Below, in pieces: positions 21,020 to 33,249 of a stretch of DNA of 64,000 nucleotides. Positions within the stretch are counted from its first letter, which is position 1; every line of letters begins with the position of its first letter. A program made the position numbers and the translations under genes. Source of the DNA: Nothopassalora personata (lineage: Eukaryota > Ascomycota > Dothideomycetes > Mycosphaerellales > Mycosphaerellaceae); NCBI GenBank assembly GCA_033816765.1, contig CM066291.1:5642001-5706000 (forward strand), given 5' to 3'. The notes beneath the pieces were generated by a model, which searched no databases, was not told the origin of the DNA, and saw only the letters and a program-made list of their open reading frames with translations.

Positions 21020-22517
21020 CTATGACTTTCCGAGAGTCTTCTTAATAGCTTCGATTTGTTCCAGGACGGCAGAGCGACTAGTACCGCCTGCTGCGCTTCG
21101 CATTTCGACGCTCTTCTGGTAATCGAAGACCTAGAATCAGAGAATCAGCAAGTTGCGCGTCGTGCAGTGCATTATCTCGGACGCAACATCACAGTCGGGG
21201 CTGCTGGCAACCAATACGCACCTCTAAAACATCCTTCTCAAAACGCGCGTCAACACTTTGCAGCTGCTCAAACGACAGAGCATCCATGGCAACATTCTCG
21301 TTCTCTGAGAGTTGAACGACTTGTCCGGAAATGTGGTGTGTCTCACGGAAAGGCACACCTTTCCGCACGAGATAGTCTGCGAGATCTGTAGCGAGCATAT
21401 CCGGTGACAGGGACTTCTTCATGTTTTCGGGGAAGATTGACAACGTTGACAGCACACCAGTAGCAATCTGAATGCTATCACCAACAGTCTTGATGTGGTC
21501 CAGCAGTGGCTCAACAGACTCCTGCAAGTCCTTGTTGTATGTCGATGGAATGCCCTTCACAGACATCATGAGCCCAGTCATTTGTCCAAAAGCGCGGCCG
21601 GACTTGCCACGGATTAGCTCAAGCGAGTCTGGATTCTTCTTTTGTGGCATGAGTGATGAGCCAGTAGAGTAGGTGTCTGATAGCTTGACGAAACCAAATT
21701 CGCCTGTGCTGTAGATGATGAGGTCTTCCGCCCAGCGAGAGAGATGTGTCGTCAGCATAGTGCCCCATTGCATAGTCTCGATGACAAAGTCGCGGTCACC
21801 CACTCCGGCCATGGAATTCATGATCAAGCCATCGAAGCCGAGTTCCAGCGCAATTGCATGGCGATCAATGTCGAAGGGGTTGCCAGCTAACGCGCCGCAT
21901 CCGAGTGGTGACTTGTTGATCCTCTTTCGCACTTCCCGAAGTCTCTCAAGATCAGAGGCAAAGAACGATCCGTAGAGCAGCATCCAGTGACTCCAGCGAA
22001 TGGGTTGCGCGCGTTGTAGATGCGTGTAGCCAGGCATCACGTGCTCGATCTCCTTCTCAGCACGAGCAGCTATGACTTTGAGGAAGGCCACCAGGTACTT
22101 TTCCAAGTTCTCAAGCTGGTCTCGCAGCCATAATCGCATGTCAGTCGCTACTTGATCGTTCCTGCTGCGTCCAGTGTGCAGTTTTCCGGCAATTTCCTTG
22201 CCAATGATCTCTCCCAGCCGCCTCTCATTAGCAGTGTGAATGTCTTCGTCCACACCAGGCCGAATGACAAACTTGTCCTCCTTCCACTCTCGGAGGACTT
22301 GTCCAAAACCGCGCTCGATTTCAGAGAACTCGTGCTCAGTCAGCAGCCCAGTCTTCTTGTTGGCGCGTGCGAAAGCGATACTCCCGCGAATATCCTGCTG
22401 GTAGAAGGCGCGGTCGAAGTAGATGGATTCGTTGTATTGTGTCATAATGGGATCGGTACCGCCGGTGAAGCGCCCTCCCCATAGCTTGCCCTCTGCGGGC
22501 GCGTCGTGCTGTGCCAT
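21020..22517 (-). CDS. ARG4: Argininosuccinate lyase
   Basis: Exons 22517..21222 and 21130..21020 give 468 aa, the normal length. The 91-bp intron (GTGCGT..TTCTAG) precedes the last 37 codons ([19 protein letters not shown]). It cleaves argininosuccinate to arginine and fumarate, the last step of arginine synthesis. Visible signatures: [25 protein letters not shown] (active-site region), [12 protein letters not shown] (with the catalytic His), [14 protein letters not shown], and [19 protein letters not shown], the fumarase/aspartase-superfamily signature loop. The frame stays open 68 codons upstream of [10 protein letters not shown], but the family start and the lack of similarity upstream favour Met at 22517. 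Confidence 0.95.
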
Positions 22518-22615
22518 GATACTATAGTGGATATAGCGACTATGGGACTGAGGTGGTTTTTTAATGTGAAAGGTGACACTCACGATAGCAACTTTCTTGA
22601 GCTTTTTGTTGTTAG

Positions 22616-22645
22616 GAGCGAGGGCGGGTGACAAAAGAGGTGGCC
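22616..22645. repeat. 30-bp inverted repeat, left arm
   Basis: The sequence at 22616-22645 is the exact reverse complement of 24215-24244 (GGCCACCTCTTTTGTCACCC .. CGCTC). The left arm lies about 100 bp upstream of the ARG4 start codon; the arms flank the AT-rich block. Confidence 0.9.
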
Positions 22646-22739
22646 ACCGACCCGGCCGATGTTCGTCTCCCAGCTTTTCTATATAAGCACTACGTAACAC
22701 GTAGGATTGCAACATATACAACGGTGCTGTAAGAATAAT

Positions 22740-24190
22740 GTTGAATCAGGCGGTAGATTCAATAGTATAGAGTAGTCCTAGGTATTGTTTATTCATATAG
22801 CTAATATTGATATTATGTATATAGCTCTTTATTTAGCTAGTACTCTATTACTCTATTGTATATTACATCTACTAACTTATTAACCTTCTTAAGCCCTATT
22901 TAAGCCTATACGTACTTAATAGCCTAGTAGAGCCTCTCCTCTATTATTAGCTTTAGTCTCTTAATATATTACTTAAGTATTTACTATATATTCTTAATAA
23001 TATTAAGTTTAGGAGATTATAGTAGATTAGTATACTACCTAAAGCCCTATAGGCTCTATTTATAGCAATGTACTAGATTGCTAGCACTTATTATACTGTA
23101 TAAGCTCTTATAGAATAAAGGGAAGTCTATATAGTATATAGTATTAATATCTAGCTTAATATAATATATAAGATTTTTTAAAGGTATTACTTCTATATTA
23201 GGTTACTACCTTTCTTATAGTATATTTCTAGCTTATAGTATTAGTACTTATATACTACCTTATTCTTATACTTATACTTATTATTAGAGAGTACTAGATT
23301 ATATAATAGTCGCTATTCTTCCTCTTTAGTCTTAAGAGTAGATTATAGCTTATTTCTATCTATATATTATTATAATACTTACTTAGTCTAAGCTAGATTG
23401 TCTAGTAACTTATTTATATTATATAATATAAGCTTTACTTTATAGTTATAGCCTACTATAGCCTAGTAATAGAATATAGAGGTTCAATTACGCTTATTAA
23501 ATTAGATATAGATCTTATATTCTTGCTTCTCTTAATTATAGATTACGTACTATATTCTTTCGCTCTTAATATAGAAGTATATCTTATTAGTAAATTCTAA
23601 AGTCCTCTTAAGAGCTAGGTTCTAGAGTAGTTATATAGTATATAACTCTTATCTCTTTATTACTATAGAAGCCCTTAAATAGTTCTATTAATAAGCCTTT
23701 TACTTATAGTATCTAGTATTATTTAAAGTGTATTATATAGTCCTTACTAAATAGTATAGATAAAATAGCTTATAATCTACTATCTCTTACTATTAGTAGG
23801 CCCTATAATTAAAGGATTTACTAATAGATATAATAATCTTACGTAGGGTCTTAGTACTTATCTCCTTAGCTCTTTTTCTATAAAACTTATCTAGACGACG
23901 TATTTTCTTATTATTATAATACTATCGTCGCTATATCTATTTAAATACGCGAATATATTGTTATATCTCCTTTCAGGTATATACTATATCTCAAAGAGTC
24001 GCGACTTAGACGTATTGTAGAGTAGACTTCTTAGAAAATAACTCCTTCTTACGACGATGCGATAGTAAGGGCGTTTTTATCTATCCTTCTAGCTTCTTAA
24101 TCTATATAGTATTAGTTTGAAATAAATATAGAATTAGCTTATTACAATAGGTAGTTGTAGTAATATACTATCAAAAATAATAGGTACAGG
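22740..24190. repeat. AT-rich block, probably a heavily RIP-mutated repeat
   Basis: About 1.45 kb of TA-rich sequence with very few CA or TG dinucleotides, sharply different from both flanks and without an open frame over 60 codons. CpG is also rare here, unlike the gypsy relics. No LTR pair, TIR or domain could be recognised. It separates ARG4 from whatever lies further upstream. Confidence 0.65.
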
Positions 24191-24214
24191 AATTAAGAAA
24201 CACGCTAACTACCC

Positions 24215-24244
24215 GGCCACCTCTTTTGTCACCCGCCCTCGCTC
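24215..24244. repeat. 30-bp inverted repeat, right arm
   Basis: Inverted exact copy of 22616-22645; begins about 25 bp outside the right end of the AT-rich block. Confidence 0.9.
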
Positions 24245-25058
24245 TCTTCTTCCTGCACTCACCTCATCCATTGACAGCGCAAATGATGGCCATACTGGGT
24301 GACAGCTCGCACATCCAAGACAGAGTATAGTCTCCATCCATTATCTCGCCTGCATCAACGGCGATAATTGCCGGGATAAATGCCTCGCCCGGGTGCGTAG
24401 CCGAAATGCCGCTAAGGCAGCATACCGGTTGCGTGTCACTCTACGGATCATTGGGGCAGCCGCCCGTAGTTGCGAGTTGGGCGTGGAAATGCCGACAAAC
24501 CGGCAGAGTAACCACCAAAGCAGCTCCGAAATGGTACGTAATGCCTAATACGCAACTCACCACCCAAGCCCGTCCCTACAAAAATGAACATGAAGCCCAG
24601 ATAGCCACAACGTCTCGACACATTCGGACCGCCTCAGCAGTCACGGCATCCAATCCTCGCCATTGGCCAGGAAAGAATCCTTGGCCCTGATTGAAGCCGA
24701 AGTGTTGGCCGGGGACTCGAAAAGTGACGTAGAGCCCACAGTGGTAGGGGTAAGTGAAGGACGGTGAATTCAACGGAGCACCTGCCCACGCAGCTCTGGA
24801 ATGGGGGTTAGTTTGGGTCTCTGCGGACGACTTGATTGTTGGGTACCAGCTGGCCATTGATGCACCATATGATAGCTTTCCGGTCCTGAATCACAAGAAC
24901 ATATCACAAGATCCCCTCCACGAGCAGCACTGCCTCCCTCTAAAGCACCCTCAATCAAATCATGAAACCGAAAAGCAGACCCCTATGCATTGCCCTGAAT
25001 TGTTATCCAAACCCGTGGAACCCCTCTCCCTCTCTACCTTCTCTCCCCGCACGCCTCT
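24245..25058. other. Region without a supported gene
   Basis: About 800 bp. Open frames (for example on the plus strand at 24406-24690) have no recognisable domain. Part will be the 3' region of the gene at 25059-25483. Confidence 0.45.
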
Positions 25059-25483
25059 CTACCACCTCCCCCTATATCCCACAGGCATAAACGGACTGGC
25101 CATCCCGGGATAATACCCATAATTCTGATTCTGCCCCGAGAACGGCGGCCTCATCCTTGCCCATTGCGCTGCAGTGGGATATCCCGCTGCATAATGGTTG
25201 TAGCTGGGGCGCGGATACTGCGAGTAGCCATTTAACGGCATGCCTCCGTAGCCGACGGATTGGAAGGGCATGTAGCCTGCGGGATGTTATTGGGTGATAG
25301 AAAGAGAGAGGGGAGAGCAAGGGGGAGAGCAAGGGGATTGGATAGAGGGCGAGGGATGGTGGGGAGAATTGGAGGTGGAGGGAGGGAGGGGAGGTAGGAC
25401 TTACCTGGTGCACGACGAATCACGTTAGCATCGTCGAAGCGGCGGCCGTTAATGTACCATTCGTTGCCTTGGTGGGAGGGCAT
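25059..25483 (-). CDS. Small Tyr/Gly/Pro/Gln-rich protein, 98 aa
   Basis: Exons 25483..25405 and 25276..25059; the 128-bp intron has consensus GTAAGT and CCCGCAG and the phase is kept. Exon 1 encodes MPSHQGNEWYINGRRFDD .. RRAPG; exon 2 encodes GYMPFQSVGYGGMPLNGYSQ .. GYRGRW. The composition (Y, G, P, M, Q) resembles low-complexity, probably disordered or nucleic-acid-associated proteins. The start agrees with a clean splice and no upstream in-frame Met. Family not recognised. Confidence 0.6.
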
Positions 25484-25953
25484 TGTGGTGTGAGTTGGTT
25501 TTGGCTATTGAGTGCTGGTTATTCGAGGTGTTTTCTGTGCTCTGTTGGTTAGACCTTGTTCGTAGTATGGCCGTGGTGGTTGGGTTTGGTGAGCAGACAC
25601 TGTAGGTTTCGCCATAAGGAGTAATGATTCCGGGTGCTGAAGGATGTTGTCGTGGATGTTGCGAGGCTGTACTTGGTTTGAGTATTCATGATGGGCTTCT
25701 TGGGATGCATGTAGGTGATGATGATGTGTTTGTGGGCTGGGCTATGCATGAGAGAAGATGAAGTCTTCACTGAGCGGAATTTGCCACGAGGTTCTCTTGG
25801 CGTTCACATGAGCTTACGAAGAATCAACATTTTATTGCGTAACCTAATTTTCATACAGCGCGGACAACTTGACTAACCACCGAAAATGCGCACAACCAAA
25901 CAATAACTCAGCAACAAACCCCCACGAAGCCCTCAATCCACCTTTCCCCTCCA

Positions 25954-27183
25954 TCACAAATCCTCCCCCGTCCCCCCTCCAACCCTCCAATCCCTCCACA
26001 GCTCCAAATCCTCTCTCAGGCACTCGACCTCCTCCATCAAAACCCTAACATGCTCCTCTCCACCCCACCCCATCTCAAACTCCTCCCCTTCCGCCGCGAA
26101 AGCATCCGAGCTCGGCGCGCCACAAAACTGCCTCGTCATCTCCTCCGCCAAATGCCCCTCGAACACCTCCCATCCGATAGGTCTCTCGAAAACTTCCTCC
26201 GGCCAGTCTCTATCGAAGCCGATCAAATCCTGCACTATATCCTCGTAGAAATCCTGCTGGGTGACCATCAGGCCGTCGTTATTCTCCAGTAATCTGGTGG
26301 CGCGGCAGAAGAGTGCGATGGCGAGGGGGTGGTTGAAAGCGTCGAGGGCGTCGGTGTGGGTGTTGAGTGTAAGGTGCGGAAGGAACCAGGACCAGAGGTT
26401 TATGGTTAGAGGTGTTGCGTCGATGAGATGTTCTGCTTCGGCTTCTGCTTCGGCTCCTTCTGCTTCTGCTTCTGCTTCATCTTCGTATTCTGCTTCTTTT
26501 TCGTATTCTACTTCTGCTTCGTCCTCAGCTTTGGCTTGGGCTTCTGCTTCTGCTTCGGAGTAGATGCTTCTCTGCTCAACCGGCCTCATCCTCGTATAGG
26601 GACAATACTCGACCCCCTCCAAACTCAACATCCCTTGTGCATAAAGCATAACTCGCTCCCTCAGCAAATCCATCAATCCCATAAACGAGTCCCTCATGCT
26701 CCCCTCACCATCAGACGGCGCGAAAATCTCATCCATGTACTGCTTCACAACAAAATTATCGTCAGCCAGCCGCCTGACCAGAACCTTATCCCAGTACGGC
26801 AGCATCAGCGGCTCCCTGCAGTCAGGACAAGTATGTTCGACTGCGAGCCATTCTCCCAGACACGATTCATGATACACATGCTTCCTCGCCGCTTCGGAAG
26901 GATGACAAATTACCGCGCGGTCTCGACGGCAGCACATTCCCGGGTGGAGTTGGGTTTGGGTGTACGTGAAATTTCCTTTGCAGATTTCGCACCGAGGGGC
27001 GTTGTTGAGAGTTTTGGTGAGGAACGCGATGCGGCGCTGGGTTTGGTCGTTCGGGAGCTGTGAATCGGAGAGCCGTGATTTAAGGAAGTTTAGACGCTGC
27101 TGGGCGCGGTCGGATTTTTGGATGGTGAGTCTGAGGTGGGATGCCGTTGGGAGTGTAGAGAGGAATCTGGGGATGTCGGCCAT
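25954..27183 (-). CDS. RING-type zinc finger protein, 409 aa
   Basis: The RING-like finger lies at about residues 67-125: CEICKGNF .. CCRRDRAVICHPSEAARKHVYHESCLGEWLAVEHTCPDCREPL, with the final CPDC pair and H..SCL..W typical of E3 ubiquitin ligases. Residues around 210-255 are a Glu/Ala repeat (EAEAEA..) encoded by GCTTCT-type hexamers at about 26430-26560. The C-terminal half (ATRLLENNDGLMVTQQDFYEDIV, RPIGWEVFEGHLAEEM) has no known domain. Single exon. Predicted ubiquitin ligase; partner unknown. Confidence 0.75.
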   Translation of the reverse strand: MADIPRFLSTLPTASHLRLTIQKSDRAQQRLNFLKSRLSDSQLPNDQTQRRIAFLTKTLNNAPRCEICKGNFTYTQTQLHPGMCCRRDRAVICHPSEAARKHVYHESCLGEWLAVEHTCPDCREPLMLPYWDKVLVRRLADDNFVVKQYMDEIFAPSDGEGSMRDSFMGLMDLLRERVMLYAQGMLSLEGVEYCPYTRMRPVEQRSIYSEAEAEAQAKAEDEAEVEYEKEAEYEDEAEAEAEGAEAEAEAEHLIDATPLTINLWSWFLPHLTLNTHTDALDAFNHPLAIALFCRATRLLENNDGLMVTQQDFYEDIVQDLIGFDRDWPEEVFERPIGWEVFEGHLAEEMTRQFCGAPSSDAFAAEGEEFEMGWGGEEHVRVLMEEVECLREDLELWRDWRVGGGTGEDL

Positions 27184-28507
27184 GGTGATGTGGACAGATT
27201 TGCTCCAAGTTGGGGTTTGCGGTGCGCTGTATTTCGCGTGCTTGAGATGGTCGGAGTTCGCGATGCGTTGTATTGTCCGTGCTTGAGCTCGTTGGAGTTT
27301 TGTAACGTCTTGCGCGATCGTATGCGTGCAGGAAGACGTATTTCCTCCCGTGGGATCGTGCGAGATGATATCCTCTCATCATGAAAGATCGAGGTCGCCA
27401 GCGTCGAGGACTCATTGAGGACATCGTAGATCATCCAATCCACTGGATCATTTACATGCCGGGGGAGATAGAAAAAGTCGGAGTTTGCCCATAGACGACT
27501 ATGGTGACGAGGTGGCATAGCACCTACCATTGTAGCGCACTTGTGCTGAACAACATGATGAACGTAGCCAGGAGGTTGCTTGAAGCAGAAGTTAGTATGG
27601 CAGCCATGAAAGCTGCGCGCCAAGACAAAACCGAAACACCCATAGCTCCGTGTCCGAGCCCAAGGCAGAAAACCCTACCAATCCCTTCCACCCCCCATTT
27701 CTAAGAGTAAACAAGCTTACGCAAGCCATCCAGTTGAGGACATCCAGTTGAGGGCACCACATGCATCGCTGAAATCGATTGCCGGCCCATCCAGACGACA
27801 AAAAAGTCCCCCCCATTGAACTTGTTACTGCATTCTCCTCTCATTATCACCCTCCCGCAATGTCAAACCCCCTCAGATCTCGCCCCTTACATGACGACAC
27901 ACATAGCAACCCTTTCCCCCTTAACTAATCCCGCTCCAAGTCTCCACCAAGACCTTAGCTCGAGATTTGCGAATTCTGCAGCAGAGGACCGTGACATGAT
28001 AATCGACGGAACGTACATCGGATGTCGGAACTGTTTCTTGAGCTCGCACGCTTCACGATCGCCGCTGCGGAGAAGGTGTTGCAAGAGACGGATGGAGAAT
28101 CGGGGATCCTCGGTTGCGGTAGGGGATGGAAGTGGTGGTTAGGGATGGGCTGGAGAGGTCCCTGGTGGCGAAGGGTGAAGAGTTGATCGCGTGATTAGGG
28201 CAGGGGGTTTGGTGTTGTATGGGAGAGGCGTGTGCAAGGCAGTGGTCACAATCGGATGGAGATTTTGTACCCAAGCGATGGTCGAGTGCATTGCATGGGA
28301 ATGGTCCATCGACATTCAGCGTTCATGCCGAGTTGCCGGCCGCGAGGATATGGCCAGATGGCGCGAATATACCATGCTTCTACCGCCAGATGTCGCCTCA
28401 GGGTATCATGCCAAATTCATCTACACTCCCCTTTAAGTCGCACTCTTCCTACCCTTCTGCTCCGCCGTCTTGATACCCCGTCTCGCATTCTGCTCCGCTA
28501 GCCCAAC
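27184..28507. other. Region without a supported gene
   Basis: About 1.3 kb between the RING gene start and the MIC12 3' end. Short open frames on both strands lack domains and are mostly complementary shadows. Confidence 0.45.
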
Positions 28508-28935
28508 TTACTCCCTGATCTTCTCCCCAGCAATTTCCGCAACTTCCCTGCTCGATTGGAAAGCCCTCCTCCACACACCACTCACGATCTCTTCCAAGTT
28601 CTGCCCCACAGCTGCCCAGTCGGTACTTTGCAGCTTCCTCACGTTGTTCTCCAGCTCTGCGTTCCATTTATCCTTGGCAGTCTCCCAGAGCCCCGCTTGT
28701 ACTTCTCGCGACCGCGGCGGGGAGGTTTCAGGTGGTGGGTTGACGATGTTGTTGAGGAGGAGCGCTTGTTGGCGGAGGAGGGCGGCTTGGTGGAGGCGGT
28801 TGCGCGAGTGGAGTTCGGTGGAGAGGTAGAGGAGTGAGGCTGTGAGGGTGAAGCCGCCGAGCTGGGCGGGGGGGGGTTAGTGAGGGTGGGAGTGAGGGTG
28901 GAATTGGTACGCACGAGGCCTGTTGTGAAGCCCAT
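28508..28935 (-). CDS. MIC12: MICOS complex subunit Mic12-like
   Basis: Exons 28935..28915 (MGFTTGL) and 28861..28508 give 124 aa. Splicing of a 53-bp intron (GTGCGT..CCGCCCAG) makes the N-terminal signature [20 protein letters not shown], a single inner-membrane helix, followed by [19 protein letters not shown] and the soluble [20 protein letters not shown] .. [10 protein letters not shown] segment. This matches the fungal Mic12/Aim5 family, which stabilises Mic10/Mic60 at cristae junctions. The stop TAA overlaps a perfect donor (GAGTAAGT), so a further short 3' exon is possible. Confidence 0.8.
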
Positions 28936-29179
28936 CTCGAGAGACGCAGGAGTTTCTGAGAGGAGCGCGCAGTCGGACTCGGCGGACGAGGAGGCCAGGT
29001 GTGTGTTTGAGGTAGCGCGCTATCCTCAGGTCAATGTTGTCGCTTCTTCTCCTGCTTGCGATTTACGTCTTCATGCTCCTCCGAGTTTCGTCCGCAGAGC
29101 CGCACCGCCCAAGTCATCACCACCACCCCCATCACTCCTCCCTCACATTCCCACCGGACATCCTCCGTGGGACGGCAAC
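28936..29179. promoter_or_regulatory. Bidirectional promoter region of two mitochondrial-protein genes
   Basis: 244 bp between the divergent start codons of the Mic12-like gene (minus) and the bL17m gene (plus). It must hold both promoters and 5' UTRs; no specific motif is claimed. Confidence 0.6.
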
Positions 29180-29861
29180 ATGGCAGGCGGCCTCGTGAAA
29201 TACCGTCACCTCTCCCGCAACAGCGCCCATCGCCGCGCCCTCCTCCGCAACCTCGTCACCTCCCTCATCCAACACGAATCCATCACCACAACCTGGCACA
29301 AAGCGAAAGAAGCCCAACGTCTCGCAGAAAAGCTCATAACGCTCGGCAAGAGGAACACCGAGGCGTCCCGGCGAGGGGCGCAAGCGATCTTCTTCGTAAG
29401 TGCACAGACACTTCTAGCATGAGATGAAAACTACTAATATCTTGAACTGGTAGCAACCACACCTCCACCTCCCCAAACTCTTCGGTCCCCTCCGAGAACG
29501 CTACGCCAACCGTCCAGGAGGCTACACTCGAGTTCTCCGAATCGAGCCCACCAAAGAAGATCAAGCTGAATCCGCAATCTTGGAACTTGTCGACGGACCT
29601 AAAGATATGCGCATGGCAATGACGGCGAAGACCATTGTGAATGCGCGAGCGCGAGCTGAAGCAGAGGGGAAAGGCGAGGGGTTCAGGTTGAACGATATGA
29701 CGGCACATAATGTGAAGAAGGTCACGAGGTTTCGGCGCGATGGGGAGAAGGATTTGGAGGAGATGGTGGAGAGGTTTGAGAGATTACGGGCGGAGGGCGA
29801 TGAGGGCGTGGAGGAGGTGAGGAAGAAGAGGGTTTATCATGAGCTTGAGAAGAGTAGGTGA
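29180..29861 (+). CDS. MRPL8: Mitochondrial large ribosomal subunit protein bL17m
   Basis: Exons 29180..29395 and 29454..29861, phase 0, 58-bp intron (GTAAGT, branch CTACTAAT, TAG), 207 aa. The N-terminal half [30 protein letters not shown] .. [17 protein letters not shown] is the bacterial L17 core; after the splice, [31 protein letters not shown] completes it. The C-terminal 90 residues are the fungal mitochondrial extension (charged, coiled). It acts in the mitoribosome near the exit tunnel. The neighbouring divergent gene is also mitochondrial. Confidence 0.9.
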
Positions 29862-32800
29862 TGAAAGGATTGAGAATTAATGTCGATCGCGAGGAGACGC
29901 ACGAGCTGGACTTGCGGAAATTTACAATAAAGAGGCACGACTTCTGGAATGAACACAGGGTGTAGCAGAATCGTGCTGTCGCCGTGACGTGGAAGCGAAC
30001 GACGTCGAAGAGGCGGACTTGCAGAACGCGACCACTGCTGCAGAAGTATCGAGCACCGACGGAAGTCAAATGTCCACGCGCGAGTTCGTCGTGCTTTGAA
30101 CAAGCTGGCTTCTGCTTTCACGCCACTGAGGCTATCGACATCCGCGTCCAGCCCTTGACTGGTCAGGAAGATGCTGGCCAGGAATACCATAGCATACTGT
30201 ACATATACCGGACGAATAGATCTCCAACCAACCGACTGCGGCCGGAATGACACAACAGCATTCAAACCACACAGCAGAGCACTGCTCCTGCTTCTTTGTC
30301 GAGCTTCAGCCATATCACGTACTATCTCCTCACCAGGCACGACTCGCTACATACGAACAACAAGCCGATCGATGACTCCTATATTGAATCCAGAGACTTG
30401 GCCGGTCTGAGGTAAGCATCTTCACCACCACAGACGAGGTGAAGCGAGCTAACAGCGAGTCCTGCTTTGGTCGAGAATATCGTTGGTATGGAGCAAAGCA
30501 TTGGAGTTCTTCCTTGCCCCGAAAGACATTTTCGCATTGCGATTGGCTTGACCTTCGCTGGGTCCGAGGGGTGTGCTCTAAAGAACTTTGGCGGGACTGC
30601 GATGCTGATCTTGTGATGGCGGTGGATTTCTGTCGGCAGGGCACTGTTGTCGAATCGTGTCTTTTCAGGCTCTCGGGAGACACCCTGCTCTTGGGGTTAG
30701 CTGTTCGAGCAAGTAAGAAGCCCGAGATCATGTCGAAGAATTTTCTCTTCCAGATGGGCAGCGACGGCGCCTCCTTGTGTGCGTCGTACGAGAGGTTCGA
30801 TGCCTTGAGCTGAACATCTAACGTTCGTAGGTCTGATCGCCACCAAGCTCTATCGACCATTACGAGCGATGCAACACGCCGAAAACCCAAAGCCGATGCA
30901 ACTAATTATGTCACACAAAGCGTTAGATCTAGCGCCATCTCGTCGAAAGCGAAATGTTGAGAAGGCATGGAGGCTACTGGGAGTCAGCGGTGAAGGCCAC
31001 ACCGGCCGTCCTCGATCCTAATGAGCGCTTGATTTTCCTCGCTGGACCTCAGCTTGACGGCTCCGCCATGTTGCGCACGATTCCACCGGGTCTTCGTACG
31101 CACGATGGGCCTAGCTCTTTTTGAGTCACTACGTGGCGACGAGCACAATCAAGATCGGCGCAAGCACAATGTCCTGTACATGACGGAGGAGTCGATCGTC
31201 CCGGAAGATCTTTGGCCGTGCGGTCGACAGGCTGGAGTCGAGACATGGCCAGAACGAGTCTTCTTCGCATGGAACTGCTTAGCGACTTGTTCAGGCGTTG
31301 TGGCATGGCCTATTCGAGGTACGTGCATCTCTAACGTGAGTCGCCGATGGAACTCGCCTCTCAACCGATTCACATTCCTCCCATGGCCAATGCACAGGCA
31401 CAGTATCTTCTCTTACCCGGCCTTCACCACTACCGTTGTTGATAGATGCAGTCGTCTGCTAGACCGTCCCACGGGGATGGAGCAGCATCGCAATGCCGGC
31501 AGGTTGTAACCAGTGACAGTGGACGAGGTCACCGAAATACCAACACTTCTCGACATTAGACGCTGTTCCCAAACACTCATGATCTGCAGCGAGTGGCTGA
31601 GAATTGCACCCTACGACTGTCGGTGGCTATCCTGTGCACCCTGAGGTCTTATCGAGCCTTAGCTCGAGGAGCATGGCTTACATGGCGCTAGTCGATGTGG
31701 CAGACCTTGAGATCCGCCAACATGGAAGGATACGCGCCATTTAATCAAATCTGAGTTGCAAGATGTCAGGAGACAGCCTCTGTCGTCTTTCGTGGATCAT
31801 TAATGAAGCATGTTCAAGCAAAGCATGAGGCGAGCACCTTCTTAGATTGTGCTGCACGTGCTGAACTTTGCGCGGCAAATCAAGCTCATGTCATTTATCA
31901 GCCTCTAGCGACGTCACGTCCAGGGCGAGTACGCAAAGAACCTTGTGTTCCAGGACACAGCTAAGTCTGGGTGCCTCGCCTGCGGCATGGTGCTGCTCAT
32001 CAGACTTTCTGGCCAGTGATTCTAGGCATGTTTATGGCTTGCGCAGTGGCAGTTTTGATACCGATGTTATACTTCTGAATACTGCTGTGACGCGAGCATC
32101 GGGTTCAGCTCTGGGGCCCTAAGCGACGGCCAGCTGTAGGTCATGCAGACATCCCATCCAGAACATATACGCAGTGGTACCGTCATCTCGCTGGATCTCT
32201 CTCCTGAAAGCAGTTTCCGGAAGATACTAGTCGTCACTCTTGACGGTCGGGAATGAGCCTGCATCGGTATATGCTTTGCCAGTCTCTCGTCCTCGTAACC
32301 ATACGCCGCGAGTACGCCCTGGAGATGCGCTTCATGGGCCGTGTCCTCATGGCCGATCGCATGGAGCAAGATTTGCGCCGATCCTTTCATGTGAGATAGC
32401 AACGTACACCCTGAGCAGTCAGCCTGGCGTACGACTACAGCCAATTCCTCGAGTTATGGAAGCGGCTTCATGGCATGCTGGAGGAGAGCATGATAGTGTT
32501 GAAGAGGTATCTATGCAGTGTGCGACCGCTCAACGACGATCACAAAGCAAACTTGCCAAATGAGGGTCTATCACGATTGTCAGCCTGGTATCCAAATAGG
32601 GACCGGAGATGTTCTCAGGGTTGCTCATACAAACGATGCCATCGGCAACATAGGAAGGCCCGATGAATACCTCCAGTAGTGCGCACCCAAATCCAACAGA
32701 CGCAACAGCAACTTCGACTCATCTGATTTACGACAGCCTTTTGTTACGACGAAGTCCTTCTCGATCGTCGCCGGCCTCATCGCCACGGTCGCTAGTTCTC

Positions 32801-33216
32801 CCTGTCCCTATGCCAGCTTGCAAAGAGACGAGCGCTTGCAGAGGTAGAAATCAAGAATTTCTATGATGCGCGCGCTAACGGAGAGGCAGCTGTAGAAGTC
32901 CAGATGCTCCACGCCAATGGAGCCGAGTATGCTGCACAAGAGCAATCCTATGAGAGGCACTTGAATCTTGGTAACCTGCCACTGGGCCGCGGGCTCCTTG
33001 CCGGCATCCTTCGGCTTTTCAGCGGACTGTCGGAAGCTCTCGATGTACCAAGAGACGTTCTACTCCCGTGGGCTGACAGCAAAATCGCTAATCATTGAAA
33101 GTCCTCAGTCATTTGGCCTCGACCTCATTCCAGGCAACGGCCCGGGGCACTAGTATATCAAGCCCGGTAGGAGCGAGGTCCTGGGCATGTTCCTTACGTG
33201 AGGAACCCCCTCGATC
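29862..33216. other. Long stretch without a supported gene
   Basis: About 3.35 kb. Frames of 60-186 codons occur on both strands (for example 30330-30890 minus and 31054-31509 plus), but no domain, signal peptide or consistent splicing was recognised. A short frame at 32904-33098 (LNLGNLPLGRGLLAGILRLF) may be a gene fragment. Base composition is ordinary, without RIP-like loss of CA/TG; decayed single-copy genes are likely. Confidence 0.4.
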
Positions 33217-33249
33217 TTGGTTAACAGAACCCAGCTGACCACATCTAGC

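Noticed and set aside
22518..22721. 68-codon N-terminal extension of argininosuccinate lyase
   Set aside because: In frame and open, but overlaps the promoter-like region and the inverted repeat; the family starts at the internal Met.
26428..27063. Long plus-strand ORF opposite the RING gene
   Set aside because: Phe/Cys-rich low-complexity shadow of the Glu/Ala repeat on the coding strand.
30330..30890. 186-codon minus-strand ORF and overlapping plus-strand ORF at 30439-30813
   Set aside because: Overlapping open frames on both strands, no recognisable motif, no splice support.
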